A DNA stretch of 36,775 bases from Basidiobolus ranarum (Eukaryota > Basidiobolomycota > Basidiobolomycetes > Basidiobolales): the NCBI GenBank assembly GCA_040143965.1, contig JASJQH010000057.1, positions 1 to 36,775 on the forward strand. Direction: 5' to 3'. The notes below the pieces were generated by a model, which made no database searches, was not told the DNA's origin, and saw only the letters and a list, made by a program, of their open reading frames with translations. The position numbers and the translations under genes are program-made. Positions 9,275 to 20,242 of the stretch are shown one piece after another. Every line of letters starts with the position of its first letter. Position 1 is the first letter of the stretch.

Positions 9275-12200
9275 ATGCCTGCTGGATTGACCCCACCTCG
9301 CAAATTGTCTGACGCTAGCGAGAATCATGCCACCATTCCAAGCAATTCCGCTCAAGCGAGTATCTCTAATAGCTCAGATGGGGAGAACTCTAATTGCTGG
9401 CACACAGAACTCACTGTTGAGAATGGAAATCCCAGTACACTAGAATCGCCGGAAGTTCTATTGAATTCTACTAGTAACACTCCTGCAATTAATCTAATCA
9501 GTACAGAACCTTTGCAGCCAGCTCCTTCGTATTTCGACACCGAACACACACGTGCCAAGATATCTTTTACGAATAATACTATTGCCTTGTCTGAACGAGA
9601 AAGGTTCAGTCCTCGGAATCACCGACTGGGTGAGTCAAAGAAGCCGTTCGGAAACCTAGTCATATCTACATCCAACTTAAGTCAACATACAATCACAGAG
9701 CATGAGGAGACTGATATGGATTCACCATATACTAGCACTGTAGATAAATCTTCTATAAATTCACCTACTTCTGAATTTCTTGATCCTTTAACGAATCAAA
9801 GAAATTCAATAGATTCTCGAGAGTTTATTGGCTCTGGAGGATCCTCCACTTCACAACTATACTACCCAAATTGGGAGCAGTCGCCAGGCGAAACAGTAAT
9901 TGGCCCAATCTTTTTGAGTTCAGGTGTAGGTACGGGGAGTCAAACTCCTGATAATCGGAGGCAACGCACTGCTCGACAATCCCTCGCTAATTTAGTCATT
10001 TCAGCATCTTCACGCGTTGTCGGATCGCACGAAAGTTCTGACTCCCCAGGTTCGGATAGCTCCAATCCCAGCTCTCCTATTGAGCTAGCCAACAGCGAGG
10101 TTACAACTTCACAACCCCCTGAAGCTGGTCGAAACGCGTTACCCAAAGAATCTCAGAACACCCATCCTTCTATACCTTCACCTTTAGAATCGGGTCCTGC
10201 CATTGAGCGGTCCATTCGTTTGGAGGGAAATTCTTTATACATTTTCAGTCCTACAAACAAACTAAGACAAGCATTATCGCGCATCTTAATTTACAGGTAA
10301 CATCTAGTATTTTGCTACCTCTAAAACCATTATCTGACCGTATGTGTTCTTTGTAGATGGACAGAGCCCTTTGTCTGCTTTCTTATCCTTCTGAATTGGG
10401 GAATTCTTGCTTTAAGCTCTCGCAAAGAGAGCGATAAGTTTGTGTTTGGAGATACATGGGAAGATTACGCTCAGTTGTGTATATATAGTCTTTTTACGTT
10501 AGTCTGATTCTCTATTTACTACAATATATATATATATATATATATTAAATCCTCTCAACTTTCACTTCTTTCAGACTGGAATGTGCAACTCGGATCATTG
10601 TATACGGGCTCATATTTGATCCAAAGCCTCCCAAGAAAGACTTTAGCAGTAAATCATCCTTCATCGCTGTTCACCCGGAAAAGACTATTAGCACTTTCAA
10701 TTCGAGTAAAAAAGAAGGTGAATCCATGGGGAAATCTCCAGGACGCATTACAAACCCACAAGCTTCTTTACCCCGAGCTTTCTTACGACACAGCTATAAT
10801 CGGCTTGATCTAATTGTCGTAATTAGCTTTTGGGTTGACCTGGTATTAACTTTGGTTGGTGATGGGAGATTTACTCTGTTCAAAGGCCTTTGCGCTCTAA
10901 GACCCATCCGCTTACTTATGCTTACTGGTGGACTATCGGTTATCCAGAGTTCTCTTAAAATGAGTTTTCCTATCTTAGTAACAGTAACAATGTTTATTTG
11001 TTACTTCTTTGTCTTATTCGGTATCATTGGAGTTCATGCTTTTAAAGGATCTCTTTCACGCCGGTGTTTTTTGGTCGATGAGAATGGAAAGCGTAAGTAC
11101 ACCAAGTTAAATCATATGCATTGTGGATCATATCCTAACGCTAATTGGATACTCTAGTAGGGATTCCTGCTCTTCCTGAGCGTACTTGTGGTGGTTGGTA
11201 TAACGGAACCAAAATCATGGCAGTCACCGACGGCCTCGATGATCTATCTAAGGGGTATACTTGCCCAAATGGCCAAATATGCACGAACATAGAAAACCCT
11301 GAGCATGGGCTGGTCAACTTCGACAATATCTTCTATGCTACCTTGAATGTATTTGTGGTAATTGCCACCGAAGGCTGGACTGACATCATGTACTATGCCA
11401 TGGATGCCGAGTATGGGATGTTCACTGCTGTTTACTTCTGTGCTCTGATATTCATCATCACGTTCTTCATCATTCAATTGTTTATTGGTACGTATAGCTA
11501 GCTCTACTCCCAGATGTTAACCGGACTAACTCCAACTATATATAGCGTCAATTGTGGACACTTTTGCGAAGATCCGAGCCAACAACAAAAATCGAAGTGC
11601 CTTCACACTGAACAAACCAACAAGAATTCTCAAGGATACAGCTGATGGATGGACCATAGTGGATGACAAGCAACATGCACCCAACAGAAATCGGATTCGG
11701 AGAGCCCTTCATAAGATTGTGTATAATCAAATATTCCCTTATTGTGGTGCCTTGGCAGTTGCGGTTGATTTGATTTCCATGTCTCTAAGAAATGTTAACT
11801 CTTCCCCCGATCAACTTATCGTATTAGATCACATTGAGATTATCTTTACCGTTTTATTCGCCGTCGAGATCCTTCTACGATTCTTTGCTGCAGTTAGCTT
11901 TCGACAGTTTTGGCGGCAACTTAGCAACCGCGTGGATCTTTTTCTAGCCATCGCGACCTGTATAGTGATTACCCCGTATATACGATCAAGAAGTATATAT
12001 CGCTACTTTACAGCTTTCCAAGTGATTAGATCGTATCGGGTGGTACTTTGTGCGCCTCGAGTTGGCCAGCTGGTGCGTAAAGTGTTTGGAAGTGCAATGG
12101 GCATCTGGAATTTACTGTTATATACCGTCTTCTTTATTCTATTTGCTACATCTGTTGCCGAGCAATTGTTCTCCGGAAGCTTTGATTTTCCAGACCAACA

Positions 12201-15200
12201 AGACGATCCATATCTAACTTTTGACACCATTGGCGAAGGGTTTGTCGCCCTCTTTCAAATTCTGACTGGCGAGAATTGGACAGATATACTGTGGGATACT
12301 ATGAGGTCTCAGAATGGGATCATGATATTCGTTGGGGCAGTCTTTTGTGTTGTGTTTTATTTTTATTCTCATTTTATAATTGTCAACTTGTTTGTCGCAG
12401 TTTTCCTTGAGAATTTTGAAATGGAGGAAGAGGAGAAGCGTCTTCAACAGGTACACAATTATGTGCATCGAAGTAGAGGAAAGTCGAACCTCTCAAGGAT
12501 ATCTCCGCTTCTTAGAAATCTCAATCCCTATCGTCATTTGAAGCCAAGCCCCGAGTTGATCAAAGTTCCAAACTTCCCCTCCAACATGGCACTTCAAGTT
12601 CGCAAGAATTATTTCAAACAGTTCTTGATTGATACATCCACAAGCCAATGCGAAAGAAAAGACTCTCCAAAGAGTGTGATCGGGAATTCAAGGCTATTCA
12701 AGCTCTTTTCATGTTGGGGGTCGCGTAAAAGTAATAGAGATTCTATCGAGTTGCATCCATATCAAACTGTGACCACCCGAAACAGTTTACTTGGAAAGAA
12801 TGTGGTCGACCAACCATTCAGCTATACCCAGCTGATTGACCAGCCACAGTACCCAACCCTCATGGAGGCTCCAATTCGAGCCCGTAAACGACGCAACTCA
12901 ACATTTCTGTAGGTACCTTAAAGAAATATAGGGAATGACTTTTTACTAACTCATATTGCTTAACTTAGAGGGCAGTCATCTGCAAGTTACGTTGAGTTGA
13001 GAAATGAGTCTGATGAAGAGTCAGACTTCCAGGAGAACCATCCAATGCACAATCGTGCTCTCTTTATCTTGCCTCCACAAAATCGCCTTCGCCTTTTTTG
13101 TCAAGGTATTGTAGGCAGCAATAAGGAATCCTTCAGATCGTACTTTGACTGGTTCATACTTGTGTGCATTTTTGGGAGTGTTGTAACTGCAGCTATTGAT
13201 AACCCCATTCATCGAAAGTACAACTATGACCTTCCTGTAGAAGAACAAACGAATATTTTCCACCATTTGGATATATTTTTTGTTGTTATATCTACACTCG
13301 AATTCACTTTACGCGTGTTAGCAGATGGTCTCCTTTTCACCCCGAATGCATACCTACTCAATGGCTGGAATCAATTGGATTTCGTCGTTTTAGTGTTATA
13401 CTATATATCTGTAATAGGGCAGATCACCGAGTTTTCGTTACTTTCCCGGGCAATTCGTGCTTCAAGAGCCCTTCGCCCCCTACGCCTCATTCGACAATTT
13501 AAAGGGATGAAAGAGATCATGGTGTCTATGCTTCGTGGATTACCTAAAATCATAGATGCCACCATCCTGTCTCTTCTTTTCATCATTCCTTTTGCCATAT
13601 ATGGAGTTACTTTGTTTTCCGGCTATTTTAACCAATGCAACGACAAAAGTGTTAGCGGGTTCTTTGATTGCTCCGGAGAATACTGGCATAGTTATGACGA
13701 GGATGGCTCTAATGGAGTCTTGATACCTCGAGTTTGGGGAAATCCGTACACTCATAACTTTGACAGTTTTGGGTCGGCAATGCTGACTCTGTTTACAATG
13801 GCTTCAGGGGAAGGATGGATTGAAGCTTTGTTCCATGGAATGAGCATCCCTATAGATCCAGAGATTCAACCGAAATATTTGCCTTACGACAAGAATTGGT
13901 ACAATTGGATCTACTTTGTAGTATATATGCTATTTGGCTCAGTGTTTGCTATTCAGCTGTTTATCGGAATATCTGTGGAAATTTTCAAGAACCGAAGTGG
14001 AATGTCCCTCCTAACAGTTGAACAACGACAGTGGGTAGATCTACAGCTACAGCTCAAGATGGTGAAGCCTTCTAAACATCCATTTCGCCCGAGTTCTTCG
14101 TTTGCTGGATGGTGTTTCGATATTTTGTATGAGAAACGCAACCGCTTCTCGACAATAATCACCAGTATCATGATGCTTAACGTAGTCGTAATGATGACCG
14201 AGGCTTGGGGACAACCCCGTTGGGTGGATAACACCAGGAATTTCATTTACGGTGCGTTTGCACTTGTATACATGTTCGAGATATCAGTAAAATTGTGCGG
14301 TTCTGGATTCCAGCGATGGTATAAAAGTCGATGGAATATCTATGATGCCATAGTTACTCTTGGAGTCGCGTTGACAGTTATTTTCCGAATGTTCAGATTT
14401 CAAGCCAACATCCTCATTCAATTTCAGAAAATCTTCTTGATTGGAGTTGCCATTCGCGTGTTCCATAAGATTGAGAGTCTGAAAACTCTTCTTCAAGCGT
14501 TGGTTTCGTCTTTGCCTTCAATCCTCTCCATCACAGGTCTCTATGCCTTGGTACTCGTCATCTATTCCATCCTCTTTCAGGAAATCTTTGGGTTAGTCAA
14601 ATATGGTGTCGATACCACACCCAATTCCAACTTTAGGTCGTTCGGTAACAGCCTGTTGATGGCGATTCGAATGACTACCGGCGAAAATTGGCACGTTGTC
14701 ATGTTCGATATGATGGTGGAGCCCCCATTCTGTGTTCGTGGTACTGATGTCTACCTTGACTCTGATTGCGGCAGCACCCTTTGGTCTCTTTTGCTTTTCA
14801 TCTCATTCTATGTAATATGTACATATATTTTCTTAAATATGTTTATTGTGATTGTTATAGGCAGTTTCACCTATATTTATAATAGCAACTCAGCACTTGA
14901 ACTCATTTCTAAAGAGGATTTGATTCACTGGAAACGAACATGGGCCGAGTTCGATCCGCAAGCAACTGGCTATATATCCCCAGAAGATTTAGTTCCATTC
15001 TTCAATAAGTTATCCGGCAAGTTCAGGGTTAAAGTTTTTGATCCTGAATACTCAATCACCCAACTCAAAGCAGCTTTAAACACACCTGACACCACTCCAA
15101 AGCCATACGAAGCTCAACCAAGTCGATTCCCCCAATTCAATATTCGCTTACTTAATCAGCGCTTGAGTACCTTGGACTTGGCTACAACCAGAGATAGGCG

Positions 15201-15923
15201 CCATCAGTTCAACCAAATTTATCAAGAGGCAATGATGATACGTGAACGACGTGGGATTCCTTTCGCTCAGTTGCTTAGGATCTTTTCCTACCGGTTGATC
15301 GACGTGGAACAGTTTCTTGGAGTTGCTGAACTTCTTGATCGCAAAGAAGTCGATCATGCAATTCTTGGTGTATGGGCTATCGAGAAAGTACGTGGAATAT
15401 TAAAGACTATTGTTCAACGTCGTAAATTCCTTCAAAAGGAACCGAATTTATCGTTCAATACGCCAATCTCTTTGAAGATCCCTCGAATTATCATCAACGA
15501 AGGTACCGGCTTAACCGATACCGAAGAACATTCACCAGTCAGCTCCGGTAGTAGCTCTCCCATATCCCCTGTATCACCATATTTGACTCGATACCCATCA
15601 CACTCGAGTAGCCCTGGCAGTGGACCTGAACATCGTCAATCGTTGGGCGAATATCTTCCTCCATTCCCGGGAGTAGAGTAAGAATCCATATTTTTTTGCT
15701 TGCTCCATATACCATATACTAACGCTCTTCAATAGTAGCGTGGATTTAGATTCATCCAATATTTTACTCTCACCTAATCAAGCCAATACCATATTGATGA
15801 CGATGTCTGCCAATCGCTGGTTCGGTAAGTAAACTCGGAAATTCTAAAATGCCACCACCAAATCCCATGGCTAATTCCCCACAAACAGGCTCAATCGATA
15901 CCACCTCAGAAGACGAATCATGA
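9275..15923 (+). CDS. CCH1: Cch1-type four-domain voltage-gated calcium channel, 8 exons
   Basis: Pore subunit of the fungal high-affinity Ca2+ influx system, working with Mid1 in the plasma membrane. Exons: 9275-10296, 10357-10497, 10575-11092, 11158 (or 11161)-11487, 11546-12908, 12969-15677, 15736-15824, 15889-15923; about 2068 residues. After a Ser/Thr-rich cytosolic N-terminus of ~340 residues come four 6-TM repeats. Their pore loops are IATEGWTDIMY (I), LTGENWTDILW (II), ASGEGWIEALF (III) and TTGENWHVVMF (IV), a Glu in each, so an EEEE-type filter. Repeat III has a fully charged S4 (SRAIRASRALRPLRLIRQFK); S4 in I, II and IV is poor in regularly spaced Arg. After repeat IV, FDPQATGYISPEDLVPFF looks like a degenerate EF-hand, followed by an IQ-like basic helix region and a Ser/Pro tail. 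NALCN and Cch1 are related families; the fungal context favours Cch1. No break seen. Confidence 0.93.
10524..10545. repeat. (AT)n microsatellite inside CCH1 intron 2
   Basis: Eleven AT dinucleotides in the 77-nt second intron of CCH1. It is a simple slippage-prone run, probably variable in length between strains. Confidence 0.9.
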
Positions 15924-16381
15924 GAGAATGAATACTAGAGCATCTCGAGCAGCAATTCGCCATCTCCCCATTTCACTCCACCCCTAATGTAATCCATATC
16001 ATTCTTCAGTTTTGTTCGCAAATCGCAAGACATAGCATAATACCCACTGTATACATCCCCATCTTACCTCGGTTAGTGAGATTCCATCTAGATAGATAAA
16101 GTGCTATATAATCTATAAACTCTCTATTGCCGAAACTTCCTGCCGTGTACTCTCCACCGAGGTATCTTAAAGCTTGAAAGTAGTCTGGAGTTAATGATTT
16201 ACGAAATTTATCAATGATGGAACTTCCTAAAATAGAAAATAGCCACACCATCTAGAATAGTTTTTGCCGAAATGTAGTCTACTAGTTTGGGAAATCCATG
16301 TTTCATTTATTAAACTCGCGATATGACTGATTTCTTTAAATTCACTTTTCGAACGTACCTTATCGTATTTATCCAACAAAT
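15924..16381. other. Intergenic region between CCH1 and the thioesterase gene
   Basis: 458 nt holding the CCH1 3'UTR and the promoter of the next gene. A minus-strand open frame (16006-16251) is described separately. No repeat or RNA gene is seen. Confidence 0.4.
16006..16251 (-). CDS. Possible small protein, 81 residues, unverified
   Basis: An ATG-started frame antisense to the CCH1 3' flank and divergent from the thioesterase gene. Its middle, SLTPDYFQALRYLGGEY and FGNREFIDYIALYLSRWNL, has a balanced, protein-like composition unusual for chance frames in this AT-rich DNA. It also contains an intron-like pair (AG|GTAAGA after NLTNRG, and ATACAG downstream), so the 3' end may be spliced. I do not recognise a family, and it may be noise. 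Confidence 0.25.
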   Translation of the reverse strand: MVWLFSILGSSIIDKFRKSLTPDYFQALRYLGGEYTAGSFGNREFIDYIALYLSRWNLTNRGKMGMYTVGIMLCLAICEQN

Positions 16382-18157
16382 ATGAGCTTCCCTCAAAGAG
16401 CCTTCCACTTGGCTAATCGCTCTGGCATTTCTTCTAGAAGACCTCTACTTTTGAATGGAACTCGTTTTTTAAAAACTTGTTCACCTTCACTTCAAGTAGT
16501 CGCTGCTGAGAAATTAAAAACCAACGTTAACGGTACAATATATATAAATACATTACGGTCTATTTAATTGACTAACTTTTGGGGAAATTTCAGTTGAAAA
16601 GAGCCCTTCGACTAAAGCGTCCGACTCCATCTGGAATTTCTCGGTTACTTCCACTGAACCTTGGCTTAATATATTAAAAGGAGCTAATAAGGATACGAAC
16701 CAGGATTATGTACCACGTAAAGTCACTATGAAACGTATGGAAGATTCAGCGGTCGAAGTATTTTTACCCTTCAAGTCCAACCCACAACTTGCTGAGCAAT
16801 ACATAAATACTTATGGTGGTGTTAGGTAGATAAAACCACTTTTATTTGAACTATCTTTTTACTGACTCACTCATGTCTTTTCAACTCACTCTTTATAACT
16901 ATGTGTTAGACTTGGGAAAGTCCTTGAAGGTAACGGTCATATCCTCTAGCCTTATGCTTGAAATATACTAATTCTATCTTAAAGATTTGGATAGACTTGC
17001 CGCTTCTGTTGCTTACAAACATAACGATGATGGTTGTGGTGGCTGGCAGTCTTTAGTAATCATGACTGCAGCGGTTGATAGAATTGATATATTAAAGAGT
17101 TTCGACACAAAGCACGACTTTAAACTATCGGGTAAGTAATCATTAGTGCAAATTTAGAATCGGTTTTCTAGTCTAACTATTTCCCACGTACCATTTAGGG
17201 AAAGTGATTTATGTGGGTTATAGTTCTATGGAAAGTAAGTTGGATAAATCTAAGTATGGTCATATCAGCAATATTCTAATTCGATCTCGATTTCGTTACT
17301 TCCCATTTCTTGTCTAGTTTTGATGAAGATTGAAACTACACCCAATAGTCCTCAAGAAAGCGCGGATACTATACTTATCGCAAGGTTTACCATGGTTGCT
17401 AAAGATAAAAAAACCAAGAAATCCGCTCAAGTCAATCCTCTAAATATTATGAATGACGGGGAGAAAAAACTCTTCCAGGCTGGTGAAGGTATCAGTTTCT
17501 CATATAGAAATGGATACTACTTGATGTACTCACCTGCTTCGCTTCTTAGAATTGAAATCTCGTAAACGTAGCTCGGCCGCTGAATCCCTCTTAAAGAGGC
17601 CCCCGAACGCTCAAGAACGTTTGGTCATTCATGATCTTCACCTCGAAAAGCTAAGATATGATGAGCAAGGCATTAGACCGGATAATATGATCTGGATGGA
17701 TGAAACATTGATTCAGTCATATGTTTTATGTCAACCACAAGATCGTAACATTCAAAACTCCATCTTTGGTGGTTATCTTATGCGCTTGGCTTTTGAGTTG
17801 GCCTACTCCAATGCCTGTCTCTTCACCAAAGGACGTCCACAATTTTTGGCGCTAGATGATATCTCATTCAAAAGTGCGGTCGAGGTTGGCTCAATCCTGT
17901 CCCTCAGCTCCAGAATAGTGTATTCTCCTGGTGGTGATGATAAGGATTTCCAGGTATCAGTGGTAGCTGATGTTTTGGATCATGAGAAATCCAGTAAACG
18001 CACTACCAACGTGTTCCATTTTACATTCACCGGTGATGCCTCTAAACAAGTCCCACGTATAATGCCAAAAACCTATGCAGAATCAATGGATTATTTGGAA
18101 GGGAAAAAACGACAAGAAAGTAGCTCTTATCATCGTGAACTTGTGCCGAATACGTAG
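16382..18157 (+). CDS. Acyl-CoA thioesterase, ACOT9-type double hotdog, mitochondrial, 7 exons
   Basis: Predicted to hydrolyse acyl-CoA to free acid and CoA in mitochondria. Exons: 16382-16532, 16594-16825, 16910-16929, 16985-17131, 17199-17234, 17318-17488, 17550-18157, giving 454 residues. The N-terminus is basic and Ser-rich (MSFPQRAFHLANRSGISSRR), like a mitochondrial presequence. The order expected of ACOT9 is seen. A first hotdog module runs from YGGVRLGKVLEDLDRLAASV through TAAVDRIDILK to VNPLNIMNDGEKKLF. A second has QPQDRNIQNSIFGGYLMRLA (the N-x-FGG-x-L hotdog helix entry), FLALDDISFKSAVEVGSIL and TTNVFHFTF. Two of its exons are only 20 and 36 nt. The length fits ACOT9 (~440). Substrate range cannot be read from the sequence. 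Confidence 0.88.
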
Positions 18158-18377
18158 ATTCTTCTTTATATTCTATCACTTCATTAAACTCTGAACCAAG
18201 CACTAGCATATTTATTAAAAACCAGTATCTATTTTGTGGAAAATCTCCTTGGTTACTGTAAAATCACTATTTATTGAACAAACAAAAGTGCCATCAATCG
18301 TCTCTTGTGGAGCGCAATCATTTTATCCCTAATCTGGGCTAATAGATCTCAGGATTACTCATTTATGACTTTGCATC

Positions 18378-18689
18378 TTATTCGAGTGGCACAATAGGTG
18401 CTGTTGGTGGTGGCGGTGGTGGCGCTGGTTTCTTTACTGGTGCCTTTCTTTTTCCGACTCCGGTAATGAATACTAAGATATTGTCTACAACATCCTCGAT
18501 GATTGGGATACCAGAGAAGATACCAGATATATAACCCAGTGCCTCCTCACGCGTCTCAAAATCTATAGACTGCTCATTCTCCAATATTCCACGCTTGATC
18601 AGTCCAGGTGACCGCACCTCATTTACACTTCTTTTGGACAATGCCACTGCGACCAAAGAAAGTAGGAAAAGGCCACGTCGAAGCTGCAT
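18378..18689 (-). CDS. Small secreted protein with Pro-rich tail, unknown function
   Basis: A 103-residue single-exon frame. The ATG at 18689 was preferred over one 66 nt upstream because it puts a clean signal peptide at the N-terminus (MQLRRGLFLLSLVAVALS). Basic pairs or KR follow at LSKRSVNEV and LIKRGILEN, possible Kex2 cleavage sites. The middle (ETREEALGYISGIFSGIPII) is followed by a hydrophobic stretch, and the C-terminus is Lys/Pro-rich with seven consecutive prolines (KKPAPPPPPPP-like, then TAPIVPLE). It has no cysteines after the signal. Family unknown; a cell-wall or secreted peptide precursor is a guess. Confidence 0.6.
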   Translation of the reverse strand: MQLRRGLFLLSLVAVALSKRSVNEVRSPGLIKRGILENEQSIDFETREEALGYISGIFSGIPIIEDVVDNILVFITGVGKRKAPVKKPAPPPPPPTAPIVPLE

Positions 18690-19160
18690 GGAATGATATG
18701 GAGTAAAGAGAGAAGATGATACAGAAAGGTTCAAGTCACTTAATTCCCAGAACAAAGTTGCTCTATGTTATTTGTGGTCTATTTATTCGAACCATTTTAC
18801 TGCTTCTCCACACTTCTCTATGATACTTGGATGAAACGCATAGGATTGGCAGGGGACTATTTGTTTAGTTTACGAAACGAAGTTCCATTCAATATTTGGA
18901 ATTCACTCCTTTAATTGGTTCATTCCAATCTGATTAATTACCTAACATTAGGTTCACTAGGATGACACACACTAACCGACTAATATGTGTGGTTGTTTGA
19001 TCTTTCTTTTCTACACTGTAGGAGGTCTATAATACACGTGTAAAGGCATTGAATACTTGGGGATGGGGATGAGGATGAAGGAAGTGGATGGAAAAGACCT
19101 AGGGGAGTAAAAGAATCGGTTCACTCGATTGTTAGGGAAAACTCGACAGACTCCGGAAAA
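18690..19160. other. Intergenic region, no gene seen
   Basis: 471 nt upstream of the small secreted gene and downstream of the next minus-strand gene. A G-rich purine stretch (GGGGATGGGGATGAGGATG, about 19060) stands out. No coding or RNA feature was found. Confidence 0.4.
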
Positions 19161-19777
19161 TTAGGGGTTTCTTCTTCTTAAATGTAAATCCCTTAATACC
19201 TCATTGATATTCTGATAATTTTCATAAACTGGTGTAGAGAAATGATGCAATTCATGAGGATTGTCAGAAGAATGAGTTTGTCTTCGAGTTTGATGTACTG
19301 CGTTCAATAGTTGATTAATGTTATCATATTCGGTTACTTCTGGCTCATTGGAAGTGCGGGTGGATATGTGGATAGGTTTGAGTTGTCTTGGTAAGACAAT
19401 GGTAGACTCTTCAAAGTGAGAATTACTTTCACAATATAAAGATACTTGGTTAATCACTGGGTCTCAAGTTTTTCAAGTAAAATTCACATCAATAAAAAAG
19501 TGGCTTACTTTTCAACTTGATGCGAAGAGGAAGAGGACTCTGACCAATACCGATGACGAGGTTTTTTAAAGTTCGAAGGGGCTTCTAATGTATCTTCTTC
19601 AAGATCCAAACTCAACTCCGACTCGTCATCGCTAAATTGAGTCCGTTTCAAGTTTGTTCCACTGATGGTTGGTAAGTATGGGTAGTTGGTTTCTTTTACG
19701 CTATTCACTTGGTCTAAAGATAGTCCCGTACTGTATGCTTGATTCTCCCAATTGCTCCACGGAAACTCGGCAGACAT
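19161..19777 (-). CDS. Unknown nuclear-type protein with a duplicated NIN-LL-LH-RR motif, 2 exons
   Basis: Exons 19777-19509 and 19425-19161 give 177 residues. The start is the ATG at 19777, 40 nt below a TATA-like TATATAAATA (about 19814-19823). The protein is polar and disordered-looking, with an acidic block (FSDDESELSLDLEEDTLE) next to basic clusters (FKKPRHR) that could be a nuclear signal. Exon 2 holds two copies of a short motif, YDNINQLLNAVHQTRR and YQNINEVLRDLHLRRR, the second almost at the C-terminus. The consensus Y.NIN.(L/V)L...H..RR predicts an amphipathic helix. It reminds me of the C-terminal p97/VCP-binding helix of the FAM104 (VCF) proteins, but that is recollection, not a search result. 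The acceptor was chosen by frame (GAAAG at 19426-19430 on the complement). Confidence 0.6.
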
Positions 19778-20242
19778 AAATTTAATAACAGTTGTCAATG
19801 AACCTTGATTCGGTATTTATATACGCCTCTATATATAGTAGTTGCACCGCTCAAGAAATCAACACCCAAAAGTTTGTTGTCAAAGTGTGAACTACTTTCT
19901 CTTAAAAAGCAGAATATTTTAGCTGACCCAACCCACCAGGCCTTCATCACCCATCACCCATTGCGTATAGTAATTAAATCAATGGGATTTGGATTGCGCT
20001 TTTTTTTTGAAAAACCTTGTAAGGATTCAGTGATCAATTGGATCAACGTCTTCAATTAATAATTCGATGGATTGGTCATTCATTCATTCATGTCCAATCG
20101 GATTGTAACTACAAATCATTGGTCTTAAGGTTATAGATGGGACTATTAATTTCTCAAAGCTTTATTGAAATAGTAAATTGGAGTAACAACAGCCGTCACG
20201 TGTACCATTCAAGTTCGAAACATAATTAAATAATCCATGATA
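19778..20242. other. Intergenic region between the twin-motif gene and INO1
   Basis: 465 nt holding the 3'UTR of INO1 and the promoter of the twin-motif gene. The TATA-like element at about 19814-19823 lies on the minus strand. No other feature was seen. Confidence 0.4.

Noticed and set aside
10524-10545. AT run in CCH1 intron 2 as a regulatory element
   Set aside because: Simple microsatellites of this length are common in AT-rich introns and there is nothing specific to support function.
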